Below are positions 21,891-28,875 of a DNA stretch of 28,875 nt, piece after piece; the first letter of the stretch is position 1, and each line of letters opens with the position of its first letter. Position numbers and translations under genes: made by a program. Origin of the DNA: an uncultured Parabacteroides sp. (GTDB taxonomy: Bacteria > Bacteroidota > Bacteroidia > Bacteroidales > Tannerellaceae). Location of the stretch: positions 1 to 28,875 of the forward strand of contig URZO01000052.1 of NCBI GenBank assembly GCA_900552465.1, given 5' to 3'. A model generated the notes under the pieces. That model saw only the letters and a program-made list of their open reading frames with translations, had not been told where the DNA came from and ran no database searches.

Positions 21891-22703
21891 TTAAATAGAG
21901 AATGCATCGAATCCACCGTCTACAATCGCAATTGTTCCGGTTACGAATTTAGAAGCGTCGCTGATCAGATACTGGATTGTTCCGAACAATTCTTCCGGTG
22001 AACCCAGGCGTCTGAACGGAGTATGTGCGATGACGGATTCGGCACGCGGCGTATAAGATCCGTCCGGATTAGTCATCAGAGTACGGTTCTGCTCGGTCAG
22101 GAAGAATCCCGGAGCGATCGCATTTACGCGCAGACCTTCACCGAATTTGATTGCCAGCTCGCCAGCCAGATACTTGGTCAGGTTGGAGATAGCCGCTTTG
22201 GCAGCGCCGTAGCCAACTACGCGTGTCAGCGGACGCAAGGCTGATTCGGAAGAGAAGTTTACGATCGCGCCTTCTTTTTGCTGGGCCATTACATCGGCAA
22301 ATACTATGGTCGGAAGAACTGTCCCGAACAGGTTCAGGTCGACTACCTTGCGGAATGCGTCGATGTTCAGGTCGAAAATAGTGCTGTCCGGTCCGATAGT
22401 CGCACCAGCCATATTCCCACCGGCTGCATTCAGCAATGCGTCGATCCGGCCGTATTTAGCCAGGATATCTTTTTTGTTCTGTTCCAGAACTTCCTTGTTC
22501 AATACGTCGGTCAGGAAGAAACTTGCTTCTCCGCCTTTAGCCTTGATTTCAGCAACAATCTGTTCGCCGGTTTCTGCTGCGCGGTCGAGGATTACGATTT
22601 TAGCACCTTCTTCAGCCAGGTGTCCTGCAATACCCCGGCCAAGGATTCCGGCTCCGCCGGTAATGATGACGACTTTGTCTTTAACGCAAAATAAATTAGC
22701 CAT
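21891..22703 (-). CDS. SDR-family oxidoreductase, probable D-mannonate oxidoreductase (fructuronate reductase)
   Basis: The 270-residue short-chain dehydrogenase has the cofactor motif TGGAGILG at 15-22, NAAGGN at 92-97, the catalytic serine within SSES at 151-154 and YGAAK with Y165 and K169. Position directly before uxuA suggests it interconverts D-fructuronate and D-mannonate with NAD(H). This is an SDR alternative to the unrelated E. coli UxuB, so the symbol is not assigned. The gene is first in the unit, about 64 bases after a promoter with an adjacent LacI-type operator. Confidence 0.9.
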   Translation of the reverse strand: MANLFCVKDKVVIITGGAGILGRGIAGHLAEEGAKIVILDRAAETGEQIVAEIKAKGGEASFFLTDVLNKEVLEQNKKDILAKYGRIDALLNAAGGNMAGATIGPDSTIFDLNIDAFRKVVDLNLFGTVLPTIVFADVMAQQKEGAIVNFSSESALRPLTRVVGYGAAKAAISNLTKYLAGELAIKFGEGLRVNAIAPGFFLTEQNRTLMTNPDGSYTPRAESVIAHTPFRRLGSPEELFGTIQYLISDASKFVTGTIAIVDGGFDAFSI

Positions 22704-22749
22704 GTTTTTTATTGTTTATGTTGTGATAATTCCATTGTTTCTGTGATAT

Positions 22750-22763
22750 TGTGCTCGCGCACA
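22750..22763. promoter_or_regulatory. LacI-type operator of the hexuronate operon
   Basis: TGTGC (22750-22754) and GCACA (22759-22763) are inverted repeats around TCGC, giving a 12-of-14 palindrome with a central CG as in LacI-family sites. It lies just downstream of the -7 element, where a bound repressor would block transcription. On the minus strand a second half-site, TGTGCCCGA, lies 11 bases upstream of TGTGCGCGA. Confidence 0.65.
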
Positions 22764-22772
22764 CATCGGGCA

Positions 22773-22802
22773 CAAAAGTATAGTATTTATTTATCAAACA
22801 AA
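22773..22802 (-). promoter_or_regulatory. Promoter of the SDR-uxuA operon (TTTG, 18 bp, TACTTTTG)
   Basis: On the minus strand TTTG (22802-22799) is followed after 18 bases by TACTTTTG (22780-22773), fitting the Bacteroidetes promoter. The start would be near 22767, immediately before the operator. Confidence 0.6.
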
Positions 22803-22835
22803 AGGAAAACAGGGAAAAAATACCTTTTTATGTTT

Positions 22836-23891
22836 TCAAATATAATTGTTGTAGTATTTGATATTCTCTTTTATCAGTATGTCGATCGGCATATAGTTGA
22901 TCTGCTCGACTTTCTCTTTCAGGACCAGATGGCGGAACAAGGCCCGTATGCAATTGAATCCCTGCACTTCCGGCCGCTGGGCGATCAGATGGGTAATATT
23001 GCCGTTGTTCAGGCAAGTGATGTTCGGGTCGATCACATCATAACCGATCAGCCTGAATCTTTTTTCCTTTGCCTCAAAATATTTGCCTAACAGATGCGCA
23101 CGCGAATTGAATATGATGCCGGCATTTACTTCCGGATGCTCCTTGAGGAAGCTGTCCAACACCTGAATGTTCTTTTCCGGTTCATCGGCATGCAGCTGTA
23201 CGGAATGGATCCGGCCGTCGTAGTTCTTTTCCGCAAGATAATTCCGGAAACCTTCTTCCCGCTTCATAACCTGTGTTACCTGCATTTCTCCTTTGCGGAT
23301 AAAGCGGAAAACGGCGATGTTCTCTGCCGGATCGATCTGTTCGTAAAGGAGGCGTCCGGCAATATATCCGGAGTCGTACGAATTGGTCCCGTAGTAAGCC
23401 ACGCAATTCGTGTTCTCGATGAAAGCATCGATCAGGACGTATGGTATCTGCAACTGGTCCAGCCGGGAAGTCAGCTTGATCACGCTTTCACGGAATTGCG
23501 TTGCAATCACGACACCCTGACAGTCTGCCTCTTCAATCCGGGGGATAAGTTCGTCGAAGCTGTCTTTATCATACTGATTGAAGCACATGCGCTCGACTTC
23601 CACATTGTAGCTGAACAATTCCTGCTCTGCCTTGTCAATGCCTTCACACAGCTTGTCCCAGTATTCGCCTTTTGCAAAGGAAGGGATCAACGTGATAAAA
23701 TGATAGTTCTTTTTCAGTGCAAGGGAACGTGCTATCAGGTTAGGATGATAGTCGATCTCTTTTAATACTTTTTCGACCTTTTTCTGTGCCTCTTCCGACA
23801 CTTTACCTCGATTGTGTAATATGCGGTCAACGGTTCCGGTAGATACTCCGGACATTTCTGCAATGTCTTTTATTCTGTATGTCTTACCCAT
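22836..23891 (-). CDS. LacI-family transcriptional regulator of hexuronate use
   Basis: The 351-residue protein has a LacI helix-turn-helix at 5-30 (IKDIAEMSGVSTGTVDRILH), a hinge near 49-60 (HPNLIARSLALKK) and a periplasmic-binding-protein-like effector domain from about 64 to 345. The recognition helix carries STGTVDR, where many LacI proteins have TVSR. It lies immediately upstream of the SDR-uxuA operator and on the same strand, so it is the likely repressor, released by a hexuronate or pathway intermediate. The spacer of about 130 bases separates the two transcripts. Confidence 0.93.
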   Translation of the reverse strand: MGKTYRIKDIAEMSGVSTGTVDRILHNRGKVSEEAQKKVEKVLKEIDYHPNLIARSLALKKNYHFITLIPSFAKGEYWDKLCEGIDKAEQELFSYNVEVERMCFNQYDKDSFDELIPRIEEADCQGVVIATQFRESVIKLTSRLDQLQIPYVLIDAFIENTNCVAYYGTNSYDSGYIAGRLLYEQIDPAENIAVFRFIRKGEMQVTQVMKREEGFRNYLAEKNYDGRIHSVQLHADEPEKNIQVLDSFLKEHPEVNAGIIFNSRAHLLGKYFEAKEKRFRLIGYDVIDPNITCLNNGNITHLIAQRPEVQGFNCIRALFRHLVLKEKVEQINYMPIDILIKENIKYYNNYI

Positions 23892-23907
23892 AGGTTGGAA
23901 AGCTATA

Positions 23908-23938
23908 CAGCCCGCAGAAGTTTTCTTTTTGCGGGCTG
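23908..23938 (-). terminator. Hairpin between the membrane-protein gene and lacI
   Basis: A stem of at least eight base pairs, CAGCCCGC/GCGGGCTG, lies 20 bases after the membrane-protein stop. The T-run is poor on the minus strand, so termination there is uncertain; it may act as partial attenuation before lacI. Confidence 0.4.
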
Positions 23939-23957
23939 CCTGTCTGTTTTATAATGA

Positions 23958-24593
23958 TTATTGTTGTTCTTCCGCAGTTGTCGAAATAGAATTTAATTTT
24001 CTGAATGTATAGCACTGCATCATGTATATCAGCGGTGCGGCAACGAAAAGACCGACAAAGAACAGGATACAACCCACTAATGCAATACCGATCATCGCCA
24101 ATGCCAGCAAGAACAACGGCATAACCTGTCCTTCGGTCAGCTTCCAGCTTTTTTGCAGGGATTCCATAATGCCGCAGTCTTCCTCTACTATATAAGCAGA
24201 ATAAAATTGCAGACGGAGAGCCAGATAGATGCCCGGAACGATCAGTAATATGGTACCGATACTTACCGCAATACCCATAATAAGGCTGGCGATAAAATAA
24301 GTGACGATCTTGCGGGATTGCTGCCCGTAAGCGGAGAATTGCGGTTCTTCACCGTCAATCGTCTGGAACATGTTCTTGAAATACCCCAGCATGAAAACGC
24401 AACCGATGATAGCGCTGATCAGATTAACGACAATCTTACCGACCATCGAACCTTCTGCCGGCATGCCGAACAAACTGATGATTAATGATAGGATGAAATA
24501 TCCGATAAACAGCCCTACCAGCACCCAAATCTGTGATTTAGTGTACTTCCATGAAGTGCTGAACACTTCCGAGATCATAAACTTTGGTTCCAT
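23958..24593 (-). CDS. Multi-pass membrane protein (DUF975/YciC-like)
   Basis: The 211-residue protein has five to six hydrophobic segments separated by short loops. These include IWVLVGLFIGYFILSLIISL near the N-terminus, a central segment ending LLIVPGIYLALRLQFYSAYIV (about 113-133, a signature of DUF975/YciC-like membrane proteins) and a FLLALAMIGIALVGCILFFV segment (about 156-175). The fold is typical but the role is unknown; proteins of this group sit in the inner membrane. It is on the minus strand, divergent from the RND efflux operon 427 bases away. No consensus promoter was found in front of it. Confidence 0.75.
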   Translation of the reverse strand: MEPKFMISEVFSTSWKYTKSQIWVLVGLFIGYFILSLIISLFGMPAEGSMVGKIVVNLISAIIGCVFMLGYFKNMFQTIDGEEPQFSAYGQQSRKIVTYFIASLIMGIAVSIGTILLIVPGIYLALRLQFYSAYIVEEDCGIMESLQKSWKLTEGQVMPLFLLALAMIGIALVGCILFFVGLFVAAPLIYMMQCYTFRKLNSISTTAEEQQ

Positions 24594-24799
24594 ATGAATT
24601 GATTATTTAGGTTATATATGCCGTAAAATTAGGATAAATTATTGAATAAACAAATTCCCTGTTAAAATTGTGTTGCAATCCGAACGAATATATTTTCGAT
24701 TGGTCAAAGTCTTGATATGTCTCTGATACAGAAATATAAAATAAGCAATTTTTTAGTATAAAAGAATGTATAAACGGGAAAAGTACAATAAAAAGATTC

Positions 24800-24807
24800 T
24801 ACATTTG
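24800..24807 (+). promoter_or_regulatory. Upstream -7 promoter element of the RND operon
   Basis: TACATTTG is an exact fit to TAnnTTTG and would give a leader of about 205 bases before the ATG at 25021. No -33 element is clear. Confidence 0.35.
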
Positions 24808-24874
24808 TACGTTTTTTTAGCAGGAGTAGCCCGCGGCCTGCAACTTTGGACAATAAGATTCGTGTAGAAATTCG

Positions 24875-24882
24875 TATATTTA
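24875..24882 (+). promoter_or_regulatory. Downstream -7-like element of the RND operon
   Basis: TATATTTA differs from TAnnTTTG only at the last base. The predicted start near 24889 coincides with the first base-paired segment of the leader (24893-24900), which supports it. Confidence 0.35.
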
Positions 24883-24892
24883 ACTAAGAGAG

Positions 24893-25007
24893 TTCTATGG
24901 GTATGTGACAGCAGTTTCATCCTTATGAAACATCCGTTCCATAGGGAAGAAACAAAAGTCTCATAAGGATGAAACCGGAAATAGGGGGGCAGGAAAATAG
25001 GTATTGA
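24893..25007 (+). promoter_or_regulatory. Structured leader of the RND operon with nested inverted repeats
   Basis: Three related elements are seen. GTTTCAT (24914-24920) pairs locally with ATGAAAC (24925-24931), and outer arms CTATGG and CCATAG (24895-24900, 24939-24944) close the same hairpin. Alternatively, the 15 bases at 24914-24928 form a perfect inverted repeat with 24961-24975, excluding the first fold. Short frames of 13 codons (24925-24966) and 12 codons (24969-25007) both start with ATGAAAC within the repeats. This fits an attenuation switch, but DNA operators for a repressor would also give inverted repeats. Confidence 0.5.
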
Positions 25008-25020
25008 ATATATATTAATA

Positions 25021-26238
25021 ATGAATATGGATAAACAAATGTTGAGAACTACTATTACCCAATTGAGGCAAATCGCATTATTTGCAGTGGGGGTGTCTTT
25101 ATTAACTGCTTGTGGAAATAGCCAGGGCGGTATGAAATTAGGGGATAATGAATTTGCTGTTCTTACAGTCAGTTCGACAACCAGTGACCAGTCAACATCC
25201 TATCCGGCAACAATCAGAGGTACGCAGGATATTGAGGTTCGTCCCCAGGTTTCGGGTTTTATTGTGAAGTTATGTGTGGATGAGGGTGCGACTGTCCGTA
25301 AGGGGCAGGCTTTATTCCAGATCGATCCGACGCAGTATGCCGCTGCGGTAGGGCAGGCGAAAGCCGCCGTCGAAATGGCGAAAGCTAATGTCAGCACTTT
25401 GACTTTGACCGAAAAGAACAAAAAGGCATTGTTCGATCAAAAGATTATCAGTGATTTTGAATATCAGACAGCCATCAACCAGCTTATGTCGGCCAAGGCA
25501 AATCTGGCTCAGGCGGAAGCGTCTTTGGTCAGCGCGAGCCAGAATCTGTCTTTCTGTACGGTGACAAGCCCGTCGAACGGCGTTGTCGGTACCTTCCCGT
25601 ACCGTATCGGGAGTTTGGTAAGTCCTTCCGTGGCGCAGCCATTGACAACCGTGTCCGAAATCGGGGATGTTTATGTTTACTTCTCCATGACGGAAAAAGA
25701 ACTGCTGCGTCTGACTAAGGCAGGGGGTACGTTGAAAGAACAGTTGGAAAAGATGCCGGCTGTAAAGTTGCAGTTGTCCGACGGTTCGCTTTACCATGCA
25801 GAAGGAAGGATCGATGCCGTAAGCGGTGTGATCGACCAGTCTACCGGTTCTGTGAGCATGCGCGCTGTTTTCTCGAATGACAAGAACATACTGAGAAGCG
25901 GTGGCACGGGTAATATTGTTTTCCCGTATACGATGGATAATATCATCATGATCCCTCAGTCTGCTACGATAGAGATTCAGGACAAGAAGTTCGTTTTCGT
26001 CCTGCAGCCTGATAATACAGTGAAGAATACGGAAATCCAGATTTCAAATCTGGATGATGGGAAGAGCTATCTGGTTACGAACGGTTTGAAATCCGGTGAC
26101 AAGATCGTAATTGAAGGCGTACAGAAGCTGAAAGACGGCCAGGCTATCGAGCCGATTACTCCGGAACAGCAGAGAGCCAAGTACGATCAGGCTTTGAAAG
26201 ATCAGCACGAAGGTAATCTGAAGACCGCTTTTAATTAA
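25021..26238 (+). CDS. RND efflux periplasmic adaptor (membrane fusion) lipoprotein
   Basis: The 405-residue protein has a lipoprotein signal ending in LLTAC (Cys31). The barrel-sandwich/lipoyl half-motifs lie around IEVRPQVSGFIVKLCVDEGA and the FCTVTSPSNGVVGTF segment, separated by a coiled-coil hairpin at about 105-180. A beta-barrel and membrane-proximal domain follow to about 375. It is an AcrA/MexA-type adaptor, linking the inner-membrane pump to an outer-membrane channel for export of drugs or other toxic compounds. An alternative start is the ATG at 25027. The pump gene follows 32 bases later; any outer-membrane factor would lie beyond the window. Confidence 0.95.
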   Translation: MNMDKQMLRTTITQLRQIALFAVGVSLLTACGNSQGGMKLGDNEFAVLTVSSTTSDQSTSYPATIRGTQDIEVRPQVSGFIVKLCVDEGATVRKGQALFQIDPTQYAAAVGQAKAAVEMAKANVSTLTLTEKNKKALFDQKIISDFEYQTAINQLMSAKANLAQAEASLVSASQNLSFCTVTSPSNGVVGTFPYRIGSLVSPSVAQPLTTVSEIGDVYVYFSMTEKELLRLTKAGGTLKEQLEKMPAVKLQLSDGSLYHAEGRIDAVSGVIDQSTGSVSMRAVFSNDKNILRSGGTGNIVFPYTMDNIIMIPQSATIEIQDKKFVFVLQPDNTVKNTEIQISNLDDGKSYLVTNGLKSGDKIVIEGVQKLKDGQAIEPITPEQQRAKYDQALKDQHEGNLKTAFN

Positions 26239-26270
26239 TTACTCCCATTTGTTCGTTAAAAACAGAAAAT

Positions 26271-28875
26271 ATGAAATTAGATAGATTTATAAATCGCCCG
26301 GTGCTCTCTACGGTGATCTCCATCGTAATTGTAATCCTGGGTATCTTAGGCTTGTTGACCTTGCCTATTACCCAATATCCGGACATTGCACCTCCAACCG
26401 TGTCGGTGAGGGCCACTTATACGGGTGCCAATGCGCAGACCGTATTGAATAGTGTGATCGCGCCTCTGGAGGACCAGATCAACGGTGTGGAGAACATGAT
26501 GTATATGACTTCAAATGCATCAAACAACGGTTCTGCCGATATTTCCATTTACTTCAAACAGGGAACGAATCCGGATATGGCGGCTGTCAATGTCCAGAAC
26601 CGTGTCTCTATGGCGCAAGGTTTGCTGCCGGCCGAAGTAACCAAGATCGGTGTGACGACGCAGAAGCGCCAGAACTCCATGTTGATCGTATTTGCCGTGT
26701 ATGATGCGGAAGACCGTTACGACCAGAAGTTCCTTGAAAACTACGCCAAGATCAACCTGATTCCGGAAGTACAGCGTGTACCCGGTGTCGGTGATGCAAA
26801 CGTGTTGGGTACCGACTATTCCATGCGTATCTGGTTGAAGCCGGATGTGATGGCCGAGTATCATTTGGTTCCGACGGATGTTTCGACTGTTCTGGCTGAA
26901 CAGAACGTCGAGGCGGCTCCGGGATCTTTCGGTGAACAGGGAAACCAGACGTTCCAGTACACGATCCGTTACAAAGGACGTTTGCAGACTGCCGAAGAGT
27001 TTGAGAATATGGTGGTTAAAGCTCTTCCCGACGGCGAAGTGCTCCGTCTGAAAGATATCGCGGATATCGAGTTGGGACGTTTGACTTATAACTTCTCCAA
27101 TAAGGTAAACGGTCATAATGCCGTAGCTTGTATCGTCTACCAGATGGCCGGTACGAATGCGACCGAGACTATCAACAATATCCAGGACCTGCTGGTGGAA
27201 TCCGAGAAGACGATGCCGCCGGGAATGAAAGTCGAGGTGTCCATGAATGCCAACGACTTCTTGTACGCTTCTATCCATGAAGTAATCAAGACATTGCTTG
27301 AGGCCTTTATCCTGGTGTTTATCGTGGTGTATATTTTCTTGCAGGATTTACGCTCCACATTGATTCCGGCTATTGCTATTCCTGTAGCCCTGATCGGTAC
27401 ATTCTTTCTGCTGTCGATGATCGGATTCAGTATCAACTTGCTGACCCTTTGTGCTATGGTGCTTGCCATTGCGATTGTGGTCGATGATGCGATTGTGGTC
27501 GTCGAGGGGGTCCATGCCAAACTGGACCAGGGATATAAGTCGGCCAAGCAAGCCTCTATCGACGCGATGAGCGAGTTGGGCGGTGCTATCGTTTCCATTA
27601 CACTGGTCATGATGTCCGTGTTTATCCCCGTAAGTTTCATGGGCGGGACAGCCGGAACGTTCTATCGCCAGTTTGGTCTGACGATGGCGATCGCAATCGG
27701 TTTGTCTGCTCTGAACGCTTTGACCTTGAGTCCGGCGCTTTGTGCGATGTTCCTGAAGCCCCACGAAGAAGAGCATGAGAATAAAAAGACGACGTTTGTC
27801 ACGCGTTTCCATAAATCGTTCAACGCGGCTTATGACTCGTTGCTGAAAGGATATAAGAAACGTGTCTTATTCTTTATCCAGAAGAAATGGCTGGCGTTCG
27901 GGACGGTTATCGGTTCTATTGCCCTGTTGATCTTCTTCATGGAAGTTACGCCGACAGGTATGGTGCCGAATGAAGATACCGGTACGATCATGGGAGCCGT
28001 GACATTGCCGCCGGGAACATCTATGGAACGTACGCAGGAAATTATGCAGCGTGTGGATAGCCTGATCGCTTCTGATCCGGCTGTGAAATCACGTACGGCA
28101 ATTACCGGTTTCAGCTTCATCGGTGGTCAGGGACCTTCTTACGGTTCGTTTATCATCAAATTGAAAGACTGGGAAGAACGTTCGATCATGCAAAGTTCTG
28201 ATGTCGTTTACGGAAGTTTGTTCATGCGTGCCCAGAAGATTATAAAGGATGGACAGGTGTTGTTCTTTACTCCGCCTATGATCCCGGGTTATTCGGCATC
28301 CAGTGATATCGAGTTGAACATGCAGGATAAGACAGGTGGTAGCCTGGAGAAATTCTTTGATGTGTCAAAAGATTATATGGCAGCATTGATCGCCCGTCCG
28401 GAGATTAAGTCTGCGCAGACGACTTTCAACCCCAACTTCCCGCAATACATGATCGATATCGATGCGGCGGCCTGTAAGAAGGTGGGTATCAGCCCGAGCG
28501 ATATCCTGATGACGCTTCAAGGCTATTATGGTGGTTTATATGCGTCCAACTTCAACCGTTTCGGAAAGATGTACCGTGTAATGGTGCAGGCCGATCCTAC
28601 ATTGAGAACGAATATGGAATCGCTGAAGAATATCAAAGTAAAGAATGGAAACCAGATGGCTCCGATTTCCCAGTTCATTACCATGACAAAGGTGTATGGT
28701 CCGGATATTATCAGCCGTTTTAATATGTACACATCCATGAAGGTGATGGTTGCTCCGGCCGACGGTTTTACCAGCGGCCAGGCATTGAAAGCGATTGAAG
28801 AGGTGGCTGCAACCAACCTGCCTGCCGGTTTCGGTTACGAATTGGGAGGTATGGCGCGTGAAGAGGCTGAAACCA
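26271..28875 (+). CDS. RND efflux pump (AcrB/MexB-like, HAE1 family), 3' end missing
   Basis: 868 residues are visible out of about 1050 expected, ending in the second periplasmic half. The protein starts with the typical RFINRPVLSTVISIVIVILG first helix. The proton-relay motif AIVVDDAIVV is in the fourth helix region, with D405 and D406, corresponding to the D407/D408 pair of AcrB. PVALIGTF and the LSPALCAMFLKP loop after the sixth helix are also present. It should use the proton gradient to expel hydrophobic compounds through the adaptor encoded upstream. Start ATG 26271 was chosen because it opens this conserved N-terminus. It is co-transcribed with the adaptor. Confidence 0.97.
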   Translation, partial: MKLDRFINRPVLSTVISIVIVILGILGLLTLPITQYPDIAPPTVSVRATYTGANAQTVLNSVIAPLEDQINGVENMMYMTSNASNNGSADISIYFKQGTNPDMAAVNVQNRVSMAQGLLPAEVTKIGVTTQKRQNSMLIVFAVYDAEDRYDQKFLENYAKINLIPEVQRVPGVGDANVLGTDYSMRIWLKPDVMAEYHLVPTDVSTVLAEQNVEAAPGSFGEQGNQTFQYTIRYKGRLQTAEEFENMVVKALPDGEVLRLKDIADIELGRLTYNFSNKVNGHNAVACIVYQMAGTNATETINNIQDLLVESEKTMPPGMKVEVSMNANDFLYASIHEVIKTLLEAFILVFIVVYIFLQDLRSTLIPAIAIPVALIGTFFLLSMIGFSINLLTLCAMVLAIAIVVDDAIVVVEGVHAKLDQGYKSAKQASIDAMSELGGAIVSITLVMMSVFIPVSFMGGTAGTFYRQFGLTMAIAIGLSALNALTLSPALCAMFLKPHEEEHENKKTTFVTRFHKSFNAAYDSLLKGYKKRVLFFIQKKWLAFGTVIGSIALLIFFMEVTPTGMVPNEDTGTIMGAVTLPPGTSMERTQEIMQRVDSLIASDPAVKSRTAITGFSFIGGQGPSYGSFIIKLKDWEERSIMQSSDVVYGSLFMRAQKIIKDGQVLFFTPPMIPGYSASSDIELNMQDKTGGSLEKFFDVSKDYMAALIARPEIKSAQTTFNPNFPQYMIDIDAAACKKVGISPSDILMTLQGYYGGLYASNFNRFGKMYRVMVQADPTLRTNMESLKNIKVKNGNQMAPISQFITMTKVYGPDIISRFNMYTSMKVMVAPADGFTSGQALKAIEEVAATNLPAGFGYELGGMAREEAET

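Larger units (their letters stand above)
24594..24888. other. Divergent intergenic region, left part
   Basis: This AT-rich region has a consensus -7 element at 24800-24807 (plus strand). A GC-rich hairpin, GCAGG/CCTGC (24820-24824 with 24837-24841), lies just downstream of it. No gene is visible. The right part of the region, 24889-25020, is the structured leader of the efflux operon. Confidence 0.4.

Noticed and set aside
23094..23765. Plus-strand 223-codon frame opposite lacI
   Set aside because: Antisense shadow of the LacI coding sequence; no domain and no promoter.
26520..27278. Minus-strand 252-codon frame inside the RND pump
   Set aside because: Antisense to a well-conserved pump sequence; the translation is histidine- and arginine-rich and resembles no family.

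Overview
The window looks like a Bacteroidales chromosome, most likely Bacteroides or Parabacteroides; the genus is a guess. The evidence is a SusC/SusD pair run by an ECF sigma factor and a FecR anti-sigma factor, RteC-type mobile-element regulation, a glycine/arginine-tailed RRM protein, and recurrent promoter elements fitting the Bacteroidetes -7 consensus TAnnTTTG. There are no rRNA or tRNA genes, no CRISPR array and no complete insertion sequence.

Positions 1-8200 are visibly more AT-rich than the rest and carry accessory-type genes. At the left edge are a truncated helix-turn-helix gene and an RteC-like regulator that looks split by one base in an A7 tract, which suggests a conjugative or mobilizable element continuing to the left. 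Next comes a minus-strand operon encoding a flavin-reductase-like lipoprotein, a PepSY-type membrane protein and an EamA exporter, faced by a divergent AraC regulator. A gene-poor stretch (4252-4823) contains a candidate small RNA with its own promoter and terminator. It is followed by a ketopantoate-reductase-like gene and a two-gene operon of an acyltransferase and a DUF418 membrane protein.

Positions 8450-9815 hold a compact RNA-binding group: an RRM protein, a cold-shock-domain protein and a small overlapping gene.

Positions 9824-18115 are a compact polysaccharide utilization locus on the minus strand, transcribed in the order ECF sigma factor, FecR anti-sigma factor, STN-containing SusC, SusD, GH105 unsaturated-uronyl hydrolase. 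The receptor should signal through FecR to the sigma factor, while the hydrolase removes 4,5-unsaturated uronic acid from imported oligosaccharides. Strong hairpins lie between fecR and susC and between susD and the hydrolase gene.

Positions 18178-20528 hold housekeeping-type genes: a YczE/YitT-like membrane protein, a MarC-family protein and an M23 lipoprotein peptidase. Positions 20628-23891 are a hexuronate module of mannonate dehydratase, an SDR oxidoreductase and a LacI regulator, with a clear operator next to the promoter. This fits metabolically with uronic acids released by the neighbouring locus, although the link is inference.

Positions 23958-28875 hold a multi-pass membrane protein and then an RND efflux operon (adaptor lipoprotein, then a pump truncated by the window edge). 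The roughly 130-base leader of this operon has nested, mutually exclusive inverted repeats and two tiny reading frames, which makes it the most switch-like regulatory region here.
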